Shown: positions 34,101-43,243, counted from the first letter of the stretch. The stretch: DNA of 62,751 nucleotides from Micromonospora okii (GCF_020884795.1 NZ_BBZF01000026.1:1-62751), one strand, 5' to 3'. The notes: generated by a model from the sequence alone, not told the origin. A program made the numbers and translations.

Positions 34101-34598
34101 GACCCCCTGGGCCGCGCCGGAGTTGTTGATGTCGAAGAAGTCGCCGTTGACGGCGGCGACGGCGCGGGACCGGTCCGCCGCGGCGCGCAGCGGCTCGGCC
34201 TTCGCCACCTCCCCGGAGTTGACGTAGTCGACGGTGACCCCGCCGGTGAGGTCGGCGGTCAGCGCGTCGGCGCGCAGCCAGCCGTCGGCGTCGTACCGGT
34301 CGAAGGAGGTCAGGTCGAGGCCGGGGGCGACCGGCCGGACGGTCTTCGCGGTCTCCAGGCCGCCGGCCGGCTCGACGCCGGAGGCGGCGCGGGTGGCGGC
34401 GGCGGCCCCGGCCGGGTCGCGGGCGAGGGTGACCGCGCCGGCCGGGGCGGACGAGGCGCGCGGGGCGTCCTCGGCTGCGGTTCCGGCCGGCGGGGCGGTG
34501 GGTGGGACGGCTGTGGCCGGCGGCGCGCCGGCCACGGCGAGCAGCGGCGTCAGCAGCAGGACGCCGGCGGCGTGGGCGGATCGACTGCGGGTGCGCAT
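31107..34598 (-). CDS. secreted phosphodiester glycosidase (DUF2233/NAGPA) with calcineurin-like phosphoesterase domain
   Basis: The product is 1163 aa with a signal peptide (about residues 1-30, ending in TAVP). The NAGPA domain (about 110-430) is marked by GVGVRSGELVQSP and WTALNLDGGGSSTLLARRPG. Ig/Big-type domains follow (about 480-620), then a galactose-binding-like region (630-770) and a metallophosphoesterase (about 790-1040) with SDAQF, NGDFVDTAYP, PGNHEIMG and NGHVGTFHAD as metal-binding boxes. It should cleave sugar-phosphodiesters and phosphate esters outside the cell, possibly on wall polymers. No ribosome site precedes ATG 34598. It lies downstream of rho behind a strong terminator and belongs to the insert between rho and rpmE. 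Confidence 0.85.
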   Translation of the reverse strand: MRTRSRSAHAAGVLLLTPLLAVAGAPPATAVPPTAPPAGTAAEDAPRASSAPAGAVTLARDPAGAAAATRAASGVEPAGGLETAKTVRPVAPGLDLTSFDRYDADGWLRADALTADLTGGVTVDYVNSGEVAKAEPLRAAADRSRAVAAVNGDFFDINNSGAAQGVGVRSGELVQSPVAGHTNAAAISADGLGRVIQVNFDGTATLPTGPVALTQFNNMVQTDGVGLFTPLWGAYPRERAVAGARRVAEVTVVDGRVAAVAPAAGTGPIPAGTTVLLGRDAGADALAGLRPGDAVSVAYRPKASDGGTLRAAVGGGNVLVRDGAVQSIADASLAPRTAVGFTADGKRMIMLTVDGRQVDSRGVTQTEMGRMMAELGAWTALNLDGGGSSTLLARRPGEASVRVENSPSDGTERAVPNGLAIYAPKGSGRLTGYWLRTTSDPTAAPGVAPVRGGRPDRVFPGLTRRLTATGHDETYGPAAGAPTWRVNPALHGRVTADGVFRAGLPGSATVTASRGRAAGKLALTVLGPLARIDATTDRVGLNQAGDAAVVGVVGYDAEGNTAPIEPADLRLDYDRSVLDVTPTDDGNLSVKAVAGTGSALVTARVGDRTTVLPVTVGLTDVPVATFDDAASWKFSQARASGSVAPAPGRTGTGLKMSYDFGQSTGTRAAYADPPAWIEVPGQPQAFGMWIKGNGTGEWPSLHLHDAQDTQHVLRGPLITWTGWKYVEFAVPAGVQYPVRVRRFYVAETNAAAKYTSEVVIDDLVAKVPPPVEAPAEEPRTDRVVLRDGTVDGAPWRFAVMSDAQFVAAAPDSDLVAQARRTLREIRAAKPDFLVINGDFVDTAYPADFALAKRLLDEELGGELPYYYVPGNHEIMGAPIANFTAAFGPTSRVFDHAGTRFVTLSTATGSLRGGGFDQVELLRDALDRAAADRGVGSVAVLFHHPPRDPSPAKASQLGDRKEAALVEQWLADFQHRTGKGALVVNGHVGTFHADRVDGVPYVINGNSGKNPSTPAAQGGFTGWTEFGVDPVTPAEAALARLNPLAEGPRWVTAEFHAHTDRVDLTAPGKVTVGAPARVTATLTQPGGRTVPVAAPVSADWSASPSVHIGPASGLRPWHVARFDPATGELTARRAGATIVLAVTVNGVRAEATIALTGAAAAPAA

Positions 34599-34687
34599 GG
34601 GCGACAGTCAACCCGACGACGAACAGAAGTTTCAATACCCTGCGGCTGAACCGTAGGAAAACTTCATGCCTCGTGGCTGCCCGGACG

Positions 34688-34727
34688 CGGGAAGGGGCAC
34701 GGCCGCGAACGGCCGTGCCCCTTCCCG
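34688..34727 (-). terminator. rho gene terminator
   Basis: An 18-bp perfect stem (34688-34705 with 34710-34727; core GGAAGGGGCACGGCCG) with loop CGAA, 13 bp beyond the rho stop. Confidence 0.85.
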
Positions 34728-34740
34728 TACGCCCTGCGGG

Positions 34741-36852
34741 TCACTCCCCCGGCGTGGACTTCGCGATCTGCATCAGGAACTCGATGTTGGTGCGGGACTG
34801 CTTGAGCCGGTCCAGCAGCAGGTCCAGCGCCGCCTGCGAGTCCAGCGAGTGCAGGACCTTGCGGAGCTTGTGCAGGATGGCCAGCTCCTCCGGCGCGAGC
34901 AGGACCTCTTCCTTACGGGTGCCGGACGGGTTGATGTCGATGGCCGGGAAGGTGCGCCGGTCGGCGATCTTCCGGTCCAGCTTCAGCTCCGCGTTGCCGG
35001 TGCCCTTGAACTCCTCGAAGATGACCGTGTCCGCCATGGAACCGGTCTCCACCAGGGCGGTGGCGAGGATGGTCAGCGAGCCGCCGTTCTCGATGTTGCG
35101 GGCCGCACCCAGGAACCGCTTCGGCGGGTAGAGCGCGGTGGAGTCGATACCGCCCGACATGATCCGGCCGGAGGCCGGCGCCGCCAGGTTGTACGACCGG
35201 CCGAGCCGCGTCACGGAGTCGAGCAGCACGACCACGTCGTGCCCCAGCTCGACCAGCCGCTTCGCCCGCTCGATCGCCAGCTCCGCCACCGTCGTGTGGT
35301 CCTGCGGCGGACGGTCGAACGTGGCCGCGACGACCTCGCCCTTCACCGACCGCTGCATGTCCGTGACCTCTTCGGGCCGCTCGTCCACCAGCACCACCAT
35401 CAGGTGGCACTCGGGGTTGTTGTGCGTGATCGCGTTGGCGATGGCCTGGAGCACCATCGTCTTGCCCGCCTTCGGCGGGGACACGATCAGCGCCCGCTGC
35501 CCCTTGCCGATCGGCATGACCAGGTCGATCACCCGGGTGGTCAGGATGTGCGGCTCGGTCTCCAGCCGCAGCCGCTCCTGCGGGTACAGCGGGGTGAGCT
35601 TGTAGAACTCCGGTCGGCGGCGCGCCTCCTCGGGCTCCATCCCGTTGATGGTGTCCAGCCGCACCAGCGGGTTGTACTTGTCCCGCCGCTGCTCGCCGTC
35701 ACGGGAGGCCCGCACGGCGCCGGTGATCGCGTCACCGCGACGCAGGCCGTACTTCTTGATCTGGGACATCGAGACGTACACGTCGTTCGGGCCGGCCAGG
35801 TAGCCGGTGGTCCGGACGAAGGCGTAGTTGTCGAGCACGTCGATGATGCCGGCGACCGGCACGAGGACGTCGTCCTCGCTCACCTGCGGCTCGCGGCCAC
35901 CACCACCGCCGCCGCCACCACCGCCGCCGTCCTCGCCGCGCTCGCCCCGGCCCCGGCGACGGTCGCGGAAGCGGCTGCGCCGGCCCCGCCGGCCGCCGCC
36001 CTCGTCGTCGTCGCCGTCGTCGGCGCGGTCCCGCTCGGCGCGGTCCCGCTCGGCGCGCTGACCCCGGTCGTTGCGGTCGCCCCGGTCGTTGCGGTCACCC
36101 CGCTCGGCCCGGTCGCCCCGGTCGTTGCGCTCACCGCGCTCGGTACGGTCGGCCCGCTCGCCCCGGTCGTTGCGCTCACCGCGCTCCGTGCGGTCGGCCC
36201 GCTCGTTGCGCTCGGCCCGGTCGGTGCGGTCGGCCCGCTCCGCCCGGTCCGCGCGCTCGGTGCGGTCCGTACGGTCGGCCCGCTCCGTGCGGTCGGTCCG
36301 CTCGGTCTGGTCCCGGCCGCCCCGGCCCTCGCCACGCTCCCGGCGGCCCTCGGCCCGCTCGGCGGGCTCGACGACGGGGGCGCTCGGGGCCTCCTCGGCC
36401 CGGGTCTCGGCCGGCCGGGTCTCGGCCTCCGGTGCCCGGGTCTCGGTTGCCGCGGCGGCGGCCCGGGTGCGCCGGGTCCGGGGCCGGCCCTCGGTCGGCG
36501 CGGCAGCGGCCGGCTCCGCCGGGGCCCGCTTCTGGTCGGCACCCGTCGGGGCCGACGCGACCTCGGCGCGCACCTCCTCGCGGGTGGCCGCGGCGGCGAC
36601 CTCGGCCCGCGGTCGAGGGGTCCCGGCGGCGGCCCCGCCCTGCCGCTCGGAGATGGCGCTGATCAGCTCGCCCTTGCGCATGCGAGCCGTGCCGGAGATG
36701 CCGAGCGACGCAGCCAGGCTCTGCAGCTCCGGCAGCAGCATCGCCGACAGGCCGGTGCCGCTACGCCGACGGCGGGTGGGGGCAGCGGCGGTGGTGGTGG
36801 CATCGCCAGCGACGTTGGAAACATCCGACGTCACGTCGGTGGTGTCGCTCAA
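34741..36852 (-). CDS. rho: transcription termination factor Rho with long charged insertion
   Basis: The product is 703 aa against 419 in E. coli. The N-terminal Rho_N domain (about 34-72: LPELQSLAASLGISG) is followed by about 250 residues of low complexity. The first part is Ala/Glu/Thr-rich and the second is near-regular repeats of DR(T/A)ER and ERNDRGDR. Then come the RNA-binding OB fold (SEDDVLVPVAGIIDVLDNYAFVRT) and the ATPase with Walker A SPPKAGKTMVLQ, the Q-loop and VVLLDSVTRLGRSYN. Actinobacterial Rho proteins are known for such RNA-binding insertions, which help use GC-rich transcripts. It follows thrB with a 296-bp leader. Confidence 0.96.
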   Translation of the reverse strand: MSDTTDVTSDVSNVAGDATTTAAAPTRRRRSGTGLSAMLLPELQSLAASLGISGTARMRKGELISAISERQGGAAAGTPRPRAEVAAAATREEVRAEVASAPTGADQKRAPAEPAAAAPTEGRPRTRRTRAAAAATETRAPEAETRPAETRAEEAPSAPVVEPAERAEGRRERGEGRGGRDQTERTDRTERADRTDRTERADRAERADRTDRAERNERADRTERGERNDRGERADRTERGERNDRGDRAERGDRNDRGDRNDRGQRAERDRAERDRADDGDDDEGGGRRGRRSRFRDRRRGRGERGEDGGGGGGGGGGGREPQVSEDDVLVPVAGIIDVLDNYAFVRTTGYLAGPNDVYVSMSQIKKYGLRRGDAITGAVRASRDGEQRRDKYNPLVRLDTINGMEPEEARRRPEFYKLTPLYPQERLRLETEPHILTTRVIDLVMPIGKGQRALIVSPPKAGKTMVLQAIANAITHNNPECHLMVVLVDERPEEVTDMQRSVKGEVVAATFDRPPQDHTTVAELAIERAKRLVELGHDVVVLLDSVTRLGRSYNLAAPASGRIMSGGIDSTALYPPKRFLGAARNIENGGSLTILATALVETGSMADTVIFEEFKGTGNAELKLDRKIADRRTFPAIDINPSGTRKEEVLLAPEELAILHKLRKVLHSLDSQAALDLLLDRLKQSRTNIEFLMQIAKSTPGE

Positions 36853-37148
36853 TGGATTCCTTCCCTCGATAGGCCGGGACTGCCCGGAGTCGACAAGCAG
36901 GTGGCCGGGCGGCCTCGGTGCACCCGCCTCGCATGACGCGTCGCGGGAGACTGTGACACAGCAGCCGGTCGGTATCCCGACTCACCAACATCGGTGAGCA
37001 GGTCTCGCCGTCTGCGGCGACCTGCGGAAACTGCGGTGCGGCGTGGGCCTTTGGCAGGGGTGACCGGCTGACCGCCGAGAGCTTCGGGGGTGCGCCGACC
37101 CGCAGGAGGATCGCATGCTTCGCGGCTGTGCTGAGGACTAGAGCGTAA
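36853..37148 (-). promoter_or_regulatory. rho leader region with hairpins
   Basis: The 296 bp between the thrB stop and the rho start hold no gene. CTCACC/GGTGAG (about 36980-36996) and GCAGGT...CGCCG-TCTG-CGGCG...ACCTGC (about 36997-37025) can form two hairpins in the rho mRNA leader. Rho is autoregulated through its leader in several bacteria, so attenuation here is plausible but unproven. Confidence 0.45.
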
Positions 37149-38102
37149 TCAACTCTTCCGACCTGCGGCAACAGGGTCCCGCTCGGCGTGTCCAAGTCTA
37201 CCCCGGGCAACCCGCGCCCCGTGCACGTCTATACCCAACCGCCAGACGCCCCAACCTGTTCCCCCCGGGAAATCTCCCGGGGGCTCGGTCAGCGCCAGCA
37301 CGGTCGGGCCCGCGCCGCTGACCACGGCCGCCACGCCGGCCGCCCGCAGCTCATCGACCAGGGCCGACGTCTCCGGCATCCCGGCGGCCCGGTAGCCCTG
37401 GTGTAGCCGGTCGACCGTGGCGGGCAGCAGCAGAGCGGGCTCGGCGGTGAGGGCGTGCACCAGCAGCGCGGCCCGCCCGGCGTTGAGCGCGGCGTCGGCG
37501 TGCGGGACCGTGGCGGGCAGCGCGGCCCGAGCGGTCGCGGTCAGGCCGCGCTCCTGCGGCACGAAGACGACCGGACTCACCCCGTCGGCGACGGCCAGCG
37601 ACACCGCCCGCGCGCCGCCCGGCTCCGTCCAGGCGAGCGTGAACCCCCCCAGCAGGCACGGCGCGACGTTGTCGGGATGCCCCTCGATCTCGGCCGCCAG
37701 GCGCAGCGCGCCCGCGTCGTCGAGCCGGGCCTCGCCGTCGGTCACCAGCGCCCTGGCGAGCTGCACGCCGGCCACGATCGCGGCCGACGAGGAGCCCAGC
37801 CCCCGGGCCTGCGGGATGCGGTTGACGCACTCCACCGCGAGGCCCGGCGGCTGCCCGCCCAGCACGTCGAACGTCGCCCGCATGGCCCGGACGAGGAGGT
37901 GCCGGTCGTCGGTGGGCAGCTCGCCCGCGCCCTGCCCGGTCACCGTCACCCGGACGCCGTCGGGCACCACCTCGGCGGCCACGTCGTCGTACAGGCCGAG
38001 CGCCAGCCCGAGCGCGTCGAACCCAGGCCCGAGGTTGGCGCTGGTGGCGGGGACCCGGACCTTGACCGGCCCGGCCACGAAAGTCGTCGGCACGCCGCTC
38101 AT
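37149..38102 (-). CDS. thrB: homoserine kinase
   Basis: The product is 317 aa. It phosphorylates homoserine in threonine synthesis. As a GHMP kinase it has the N-terminal PATSANLGPGFDALGLAL (residues 18-35), the ATP loop GLGSSSAAIVAGVQLA and a C-terminal VSGAGPTVLAL. The C-terminal tail after WGVWRLGIDVHGARV is about 20 residues, basic. Its pathway partners hom and thrC lie 5.3 kb away, split off by three unrelated genes. A short divergent spacer separates it from the small membrane protein gene. Confidence 0.95.
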   Translation of the reverse strand: MSGVPTTFVAGPVKVRVPATSANLGPGFDALGLALGLYDDVAAEVVPDGVRVTVTGQGAGELPTDDRHLLVRAMRATFDVLGGQPPGLAVECVNRIPQARGLGSSSAAIVAGVQLARALVTDGEARLDDAGALRLAAEIEGHPDNVAPCLLGGFTLAWTEPGGARAVSLAVADGVSPVVFVPQERGLTATARAALPATVPHADAALNAGRAALLVHALTAEPALLLPATVDRLHQGYRAAGMPETSALVDELRAAGVAAVVSGAGPTVLALTEPPGDFPGGTGWGVWRLGIDVHGARVARGRLGHAERDPVAAGRKS

Positions 38103-38204
38103 GCTAGGCCGCGGGTCGGGTCGCGCGGGGTCCGCCCGCCCCCTGTGACGCGGCCGCCTCCGCTAGCGTGGCTCGCGACGGGGGCCGGGGGACGAGGAGG
38201 CGGC

Positions 38205-38555
38205 ATGGAATTCCTGAACTACGCGGTGCTGCAGGCGGCGATGCAGATGCCCACCCTGCTGGTCCTGGTGACCGGCCTGGTGCTGGCCGCGGTCGCCCGC
38301 GACCGACTGCCCCGCCGCTCCCGGACCCTGCTGCTGGCCGGCGCGGTGGTCCTGCTGCTCGGCACCCTGCTCAGCCTGGCCTGGATGATCTCCCTGCCCC
38401 AGGTCTACTCCTCCGTGCACGGCTCCGCGCAGTCCATCGGTTACCTCAGCTCGGCGATCGGCCTGGTGCTCACCCTGCTCCACGCGACCGGGCTGGGCCT
38501 GGTGATCGCCGCAGCGCTGACCGGCCGCCGCCACTCCGCCACCCCGCCCGCCTGA
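38205..38555 (+). CDS. small three-helix membrane protein, unknown function
   Basis: The product is 116 aa with three predicted transmembrane helices (about residues 12-32, 42-63 and 82-104). The ATG has a strong ribosome site (GAGGAGG, 4 nt). There is no recognisable domain. It is divergent from thrB and convergent with the MFS gene. Codon use is normal for the window, so it looks like a real gene. It belongs to the insert between thrB and thrC. Confidence 0.7.
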   Translation: MEFLNYAVLQAAMQMPTLLVLVTGLVLAAVARDRLPRRSRTLLLAGAVVLLLGTLLSLAWMISLPQVYSSVHGSAQSIGYLSSAIGLVLTLLHATGLGLVIAAALTGRRHSATPPA

Positions 38556-38627
38556 GCCCACCGGCCGAATCGCGGCGGGGCGGGGCGGGACGGACCGAAG
38601 CGGGGCCGAGGCCGGGCCCGGGTGCGG

Positions 38628-39878
38628 TCAGCGGACCGGGGCCGGGTCCGGGTCGGGTCGGGCCGCCGGGTCGGCCAGCGACAGCCCCCGGGTGGCGATC
38701 CGCCAGCCGAGCGCGTAGACCAGGGTGACCAGGCCGCAGCCGGCCAGCACCACCCGCTCGTCGACCACGTCGACCACCGACGCCACCACGAGTTGGCTCA
38801 CCGACACGGCGAGCGTCGCCAGCATCATGTCGGTGGCGAAGACCCGGCCGCGCAGCCGGTCGGGCACCTCCCCCTGGAGGGCGAAGTTCGATATCACCCA
38901 GTTGCTGCCGCCCGCGAAGTGCGCCACGAAGACCAGCGCCAGCACCAGCGGGAACCAGCCGGTCACCGAGATGCCCACGTAGCCCAGCCCGTACAGCGAC
39001 ATCGACAGGGCCAGGCCGGGCAGCAGCCAGGCCCGGTTGGTCAGCACCCGGCGCATCAGGATCGGGCCGACCAGCGCGCCCGCGCCGCGTACCGCGAAGA
39101 GCAGGCCGGTGCCCACCGCGCCCACCCCGTACACCCCGGCGAGCAGCGGGAAGACGGTGAGCACCCCGTTGCCGAGGCCGACCGCCGACTTCACCGTGAC
39201 CAGGCCGAGCACCCGGGGGCGGTGCCCGATGTAGCCGAGCGCCTCCCGGACCGCCGCCCAGGTCCGCTGCGGCGGCGCGGTCGCGTCCCGGGGGGCCTGC
39301 AACGGGCGGCGGATCAGCGCGGCCAGGCCCGCCGCCAGGCTCAAAGCGACCACGGCGACCCAGAAGCAGACGTACGGCCCGAAGGCGGCGCTGAGCACGC
39401 CGCCGAGCGACGCCCCGACCACCGTCATGGTGCCCCAGGCCGAGCCGGCGACGGCGTTGCCGGCGGCCAGCTCCCCCGGTTCGAGCACGTTGGGCAGGGC
39501 GGCCTGGGCGGCCGGCGAGTAGAACGCCTTCGCCACCGCGACCACCGTGATCGCCACCATCGCCAGCCACGCCGTCCCGGGGCCCCGGACGCCGAGCAGC
39601 AGCAGCACGCCGAGCAGGGCGGCGACGTTCGCCGCCATCATGATCTTCCTGCGGTCGAGCCGGTCCGCGAGCGCCCCGGTGTACGGCAGCATCAGCGCCA
39701 CCACGCCGGTGTCCAGGGCGAGCACCAGAGCCCCCCAGACCCCGCTGCCGGTCAGCTCCGGCAGCAGCACCAGCAGCGGCACCATGACGAACCAGTCGGC
39801 GCCGAAGACCACCAGTTCGGCCAGGAAGAGGTTGCGGAAGCTGGAGTTGCGGACCAGGACCGTCAGGGCGGGCGACAC
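38628..39878 (-). CDS. MFS transporter
   Basis: The product is 416 aa with about 12 helices. NSSFRNLFLAELVVFGADWF opens it and the loop ALADRLDRRKIMMAAN carries the MFS motif-A-like basic pattern (GxxxDRxxRR). It resembles the same exporter group as the MFS protein at 1 kb, but the two are not close copies. The substrate is unknown. It is downstream of the RND pump gene on the same strand but separated from it by a terminator. Confidence 0.83.
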   Translation of the reverse strand: MSPALTVLVRNSSFRNLFLAELVVFGADWFVMVPLLVLLPELTGSGVWGALVLALDTGVVALMLPYTGALADRLDRRKIMMAANVAALLGVLLLLGVRGPGTAWLAMVAITVVAVAKAFYSPAAQAALPNVLEPGELAAGNAVAGSAWGTMTVVGASLGGVLSAAFGPYVCFWVAVVALSLAAGLAALIRRPLQAPRDATAPPQRTWAAVREALGYIGHRPRVLGLVTVKSAVGLGNGVLTVFPLLAGVYGVGAVGTGLLFAVRGAGALVGPILMRRVLTNRAWLLPGLALSMSLYGLGYVGISVTGWFPLVLALVFVAHFAGGSNWVISNFALQGEVPDRLRGRVFATDMMLATLAVSVSQLVVASVVDVVDERVVLAGCGLVTLVYALGWRIATRGLSLADPAARPDPDPAPVR

Positions 39879-39939
39879 GTACCGGAACCCTACCCGCCGG
39901 CCCGGCGGGTGCGGGTCGGGTGGCCGACGGTACGGAATA

Positions 39940-39982
39940 CGCCAACGCCCCCGCAGGAGGTGTCCCGGCGGGGGCGTTGGCG
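39940..39982 (-). terminator. terminator after the RND gene
   Basis: A perfect 15-bp stem (CGCCAACGCCCCCGC at 39940-39954 and its complement at 39968-39982) with a 13-nt loop, 12 bp past the RND stop. Confidence 0.8.
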
Positions 39983-39994
39983 CGGTCGTGCCGA

Positions 39995-42900
39995 CTACTC
40001 CGTCGGCGGCAGCGGCGACTGCCGGCTCTTCGGCAGCCGGAGCACCTCGAACTGGTCGGTGCCGTCCACCAGCGCCGGGGACGGCGCGGGCCGGTCGGTG
40101 GCCTCCGCGGCCGGCGCGCCCACCGGGACCAGTGCCTCGTCCGGCGTCGCGTCGCCGTCGGTCGGCTCCGCCGCCGGCGCGCCCCTGCGCCGCTCGCGGC
40201 GGGCCCGCAGCGACTCCTTGGTCTGCTCCACCATCGTGTAGAGGGTGGGCACCAGGACCAGGGTGAGCAGGGTCGAGCTGAGCAGGCCACCGATCACCAC
40301 GATCGCCAGCGGCTTGGAGATGAAGCCGCCCTCCCCGGTCAGCCCGAACGCCATCGGCAGCAACGCGAAGATCGTCGCGACGGCGGTCATCAGGATCGGG
40401 CGCAGCCGACGCCGGCCGCCCTCGACCACCGCCTCGTTGACCCCCATGCCCTGTTCCCGGTACTGGTTGATCAGGTCCAGCAGCACGATCGCGTTCGTCA
40501 CCACGATGCCGACCAGCATCAGCACGCCGATCAGCGCCGGCACGCCCAGCGCGGTGTCGGTGGCCAGCAGCAGGCCGATCGCCCCGGTCGCCGCGAACGG
40601 GACCGAGATCAGCAGGATCAGCGCCTGGGTGAGGCTGCGGAACGTCGCCACCATGATCAGGAAGACGATCGCGATGGCGGCCAGCACCGCCAGCCCCAGG
40701 TCGGCGAACGCCTCCTTCTGGTCGACGCTCACGCCGCCGATGCTGACCTTCGCGCCCGGCACGTCGATCGCGTCCAGCTTCTTCTGGAGCTGCTTGGTGG
40801 TCTCGCCGAGGTTGGCGCCGGTCGCCGTGCCGCTGACCGAGACGCTGCGCTCGCCGTCGATGCGGGTCACCTGCTGCGGCCCCTCGGCCGGGGTGATGTC
40901 GGCGATGTCGGCGAGCTTCACCCGGCCGAGCCGCAGCTCCCGCAGCTCCTCCACCGTCGTCGGCGGGGTCGCGCCGGAGCGCAGCACCACGTCCTGCTGG
41001 CCGCCGTCGACGGAGACCTGCCCCAGCGGGGTGCCCCGGTAGACCTGGGCCACGAACTGCCCGACGGCCGCCTCGCTGAACCCGGCCTTGGCCGCGGCCA
41101 GCCGGTCCACGACGACGTCCACCCGCGGCACCCGCTCGGCGAGGCTGGTCGAGACGTCCTCGACGTCGGCCGTCTCGGCCATCGCCGCCCGCGCCTGCTC
41201 GGCGGCCCGGGCCAACGCCTCGGTGTCGGCCGCCTGGACAACGACCTCGAGCTGGCTGGTCGACCCGCCGCCCTGGGCCGCGCCGAAGCTCAGCTCCCCG
41301 GCGGCCGGGCCGAGGCCGTCGAACTCGCGGCGCAGCGTCCGCTGCACCTCGGCCGCGTCCGCGTCGCCGTCGAGCGCGACGGAGAAGGTGGCGGCTTCGT
41401 TGCCCCCGCCGCCGCCGAAGAGCTGGCCGCCGCCGGCGCTGACCTGGTACGTCTCGACGCCCTCGGTGCGCTCCAGCACCGCCTCGACCTGGCGGGCCGC
41501 CGCGTCGGTGGCGACGAGGCCGCTGCCCGCCGGGAGCTGCTGGTTGATGGTCAGGGTGTCCTGGCCGGAGTCGTCCAGGAAGTTGGTCTTCAGCGCGCTG
41601 GACAGCCCGAACGTGCCCAGCAGCACCAGCAGGCCCACCCCCAGGGTGATCCAGCGGGTCCGCCGGGTGCGGGTGGCGAACCCGATCGCCGGCAGGTACG
41701 CCCGCTGCAACGGGCTGCGCAGCTCCTTCTCCTCGGCCGCCCGGCGGGCGGCGTCGTCCGCCCCGCCCCGGCTCGGCCGCAGGAACCAGTACGCCAGCAC
41801 CGGGATCACCGTCAGCGACACCAGCAGCGAGGCGAGCAGGGCCACCGTCACCGTGATCGCGAACGGCGCGAAGAGCTGCCCGACGAAGCCGCCGACCAGC
41901 GCGATCGGGGCGAAGACGGCGACCGTGGTCAGCGTGGAGGCGGTCACCGCGCCGGCCACCTCCCGCACGGCGGTGAGGATCGCCTGGCGCTTCGGCTCGC
42001 CGTACTCCAGGTGGCGTTTGATGTTCTCCAGCACCACGATCGAGTCGTCCACCACCCGGCCCACCGCGATGGTCAGCGCGCCGAGGGTGAGCAGGTTGAG
42101 CGAGTAGTCGCTGATCCAGAGCACGATGAGCGCCACGAGCACCGACAGCGGGATGGAGACCGCGGTGACGATGGTGGAGCGCACCGACAGCAGGAAGACC
42201 AGGATGACCACGACCGCCATGACCAGGCCCAGCAGGCCCTCGGTGGTGAGGCTCTCGATGGACTTCTCCACGAACGGCGCCTGGTCGAACACGACGGTCA
42301 GCTCCGCGCCGGAGGCCGCCCGCAGGTCGTCGAGCCGGTCCCGGATCTCGTGGGAGATCTGCACGGCGTTGCCGTCCGGGGCCGCGGTGACCGCGATGCC
42401 GAGGCTGTCCCGGCCGTTCGTGCGGCTGAACGAGGTGGGCGGGGCGAGTTGCTGCTCCACGCGCGCCACGTCGCCGAGACGGACGGGGGCCGCCTTCGGC
42501 GCGGTCGGGGTCAGCACGATGCCCTTGAGGTCCTCGACGGAGGCGATCGGCGTGCCCACCTGGACGGTGAGCGCCCGCGAGCCGTCGCTGACCGCGCCGG
42601 CCGGCACGGCGACGCCGTTGGTCTTCAGCGCGCCGCCGATCGCGGTCGGCGCGAGCTTGGCCTTGGCCAGCTTCGCCGGGTCCGGGGTGACCGTGACGAC
42701 CTGCTCGCGGGTGCCGGTCACCTCGACCGTGCGGATGCCGTCGATGCCCTCCAGCTCCGGCACGACGGTGTCGCGCAGCCGGGCGGCCAGGGCGCGCTCG
42801 TCGCCGCCGCCGGACGCGGCGAGCACCACGGCGGGGAGGTCGTCGGTGCTGCCGGTGAGGACCTGCGGGTCGACGCTCTCGGGGAGCTGGGCGTCGATCC

Positions 42901-43243
42901 GGCTCAGCGCGGTCTGCATCTTGTTGACCACGCCGTCCAGGTCCGTGCCGAAGGCGAACTGCACCTGGACGGTGGCGAAGCCCTCACGGGAGGTGGAGGT
43001 GACCTTCTCCAGCCCCTGGATGCCCTGGAGGCTCTCCTCGATCGGCTCGGTGACCTGCGACTCGACGATCTCGGGCGCGGCGCCGGGATAGGCCGCCATG
43101 ATGAACGCGCCCGGGAACTCCAGCGACGGCAGGAGTTGCTGCTTCAACGACGGCACGGCGAACAGACCGAACATCGTCGTGACCACGGCGATGAGGGCGA
43201 CCAGCCCCCGGTTGGCGAGGCTGAATCTGGCGAGCAGCGACAT
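39995..43243 (-). CDS. RND-family efflux permease (AcrB/HAE1-like)
   Basis: The product is 1082 aa with the RND layout: TM1 near residues 12-30, a large periplasm-type loop, TM2-6, a second loop and TM7-12. The proton-relay Asp pair is in TM4 (GRVVDDSIVVLENIKRH). The C-terminus has about 45 charged residues. No membrane-fusion or outer-membrane partner is encoded nearby, as usual for actinobacterial HAE1-type proteins. Substrates may be drugs or lipids; unknown. It interrupts the thrC-thrB pair. A small inverted repeat, ACACT-CAG-AGTGT (43287-43299), lies 44 bp upstream of the start. Confidence 0.92.
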   Translation of the reverse strand: MSLLARFSLANRGLVALIAVVTTMFGLFAVPSLKQQLLPSLEFPGAFIMAAYPGAAPEIVESQVTEPIEESLQGIQGLEKVTSTSREGFATVQVQFAFGTDLDGVVNKMQTALSRIDAQLPESVDPQVLTGSTDDLPAVVLAASGGGDERALAARLRDTVVPELEGIDGIRTVEVTGTREQVVTVTPDPAKLAKAKLAPTAIGGALKTNGVAVPAGAVSDGSRALTVQVGTPIASVEDLKGIVLTPTAPKAAPVRLGDVARVEQQLAPPTSFSRTNGRDSLGIAVTAAPDGNAVQISHEIRDRLDDLRAASGAELTVVFDQAPFVEKSIESLTTEGLLGLVMAVVVILVFLLSVRSTIVTAVSIPLSVLVALIVLWISDYSLNLLTLGALTIAVGRVVDDSIVVLENIKRHLEYGEPKRQAILTAVREVAGAVTASTLTTVAVFAPIALVGGFVGQLFAPFAITVTVALLASLLVSLTVIPVLAYWFLRPSRGGADDAARRAAEEKELRSPLQRAYLPAIGFATRTRRTRWITLGVGLLVLLGTFGLSSALKTNFLDDSGQDTLTINQQLPAGSGLVATDAAARQVEAVLERTEGVETYQVSAGGGQLFGGGGGNEAATFSVALDGDADAAEVQRTLRREFDGLGPAAGELSFGAAQGGGSTSQLEVVVQAADTEALARAAEQARAAMAETADVEDVSTSLAERVPRVDVVVDRLAAAKAGFSEAAVGQFVAQVYRGTPLGQVSVDGGQQDVVLRSGATPPTTVEELRELRLGRVKLADIADITPAEGPQQVTRIDGERSVSVSGTATGANLGETTKQLQKKLDAIDVPGAKVSIGGVSVDQKEAFADLGLAVLAAIAIVFLIMVATFRSLTQALILLISVPFAATGAIGLLLATDTALGVPALIGVLMLVGIVVTNAIVLLDLINQYREQGMGVNEAVVEGGRRRLRPILMTAVATIFALLPMAFGLTGEGGFISKPLAIVVIGGLLSSTLLTLVLVPTLYTMVEQTKESLRARRERRRGAPAAEPTDGDATPDEALVPVGAPAAEATDRPAPSPALVDGTDQFEVLRLPKSRQSPLPPTE

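Noticed and set aside
36061..36330. Regular short repeats inside rho looked at as a CRISPR-like array
   Set aside because: The units are 9-15 bp, in frame, and encode the DR/ER-rich insertion; there are no unique spacers or cas genes.
38205..38555. Small membrane protein as a toxin, holin or immunity protein
   Set aside because: It has three ordinary helices and no partner gene; nothing supports such a role.
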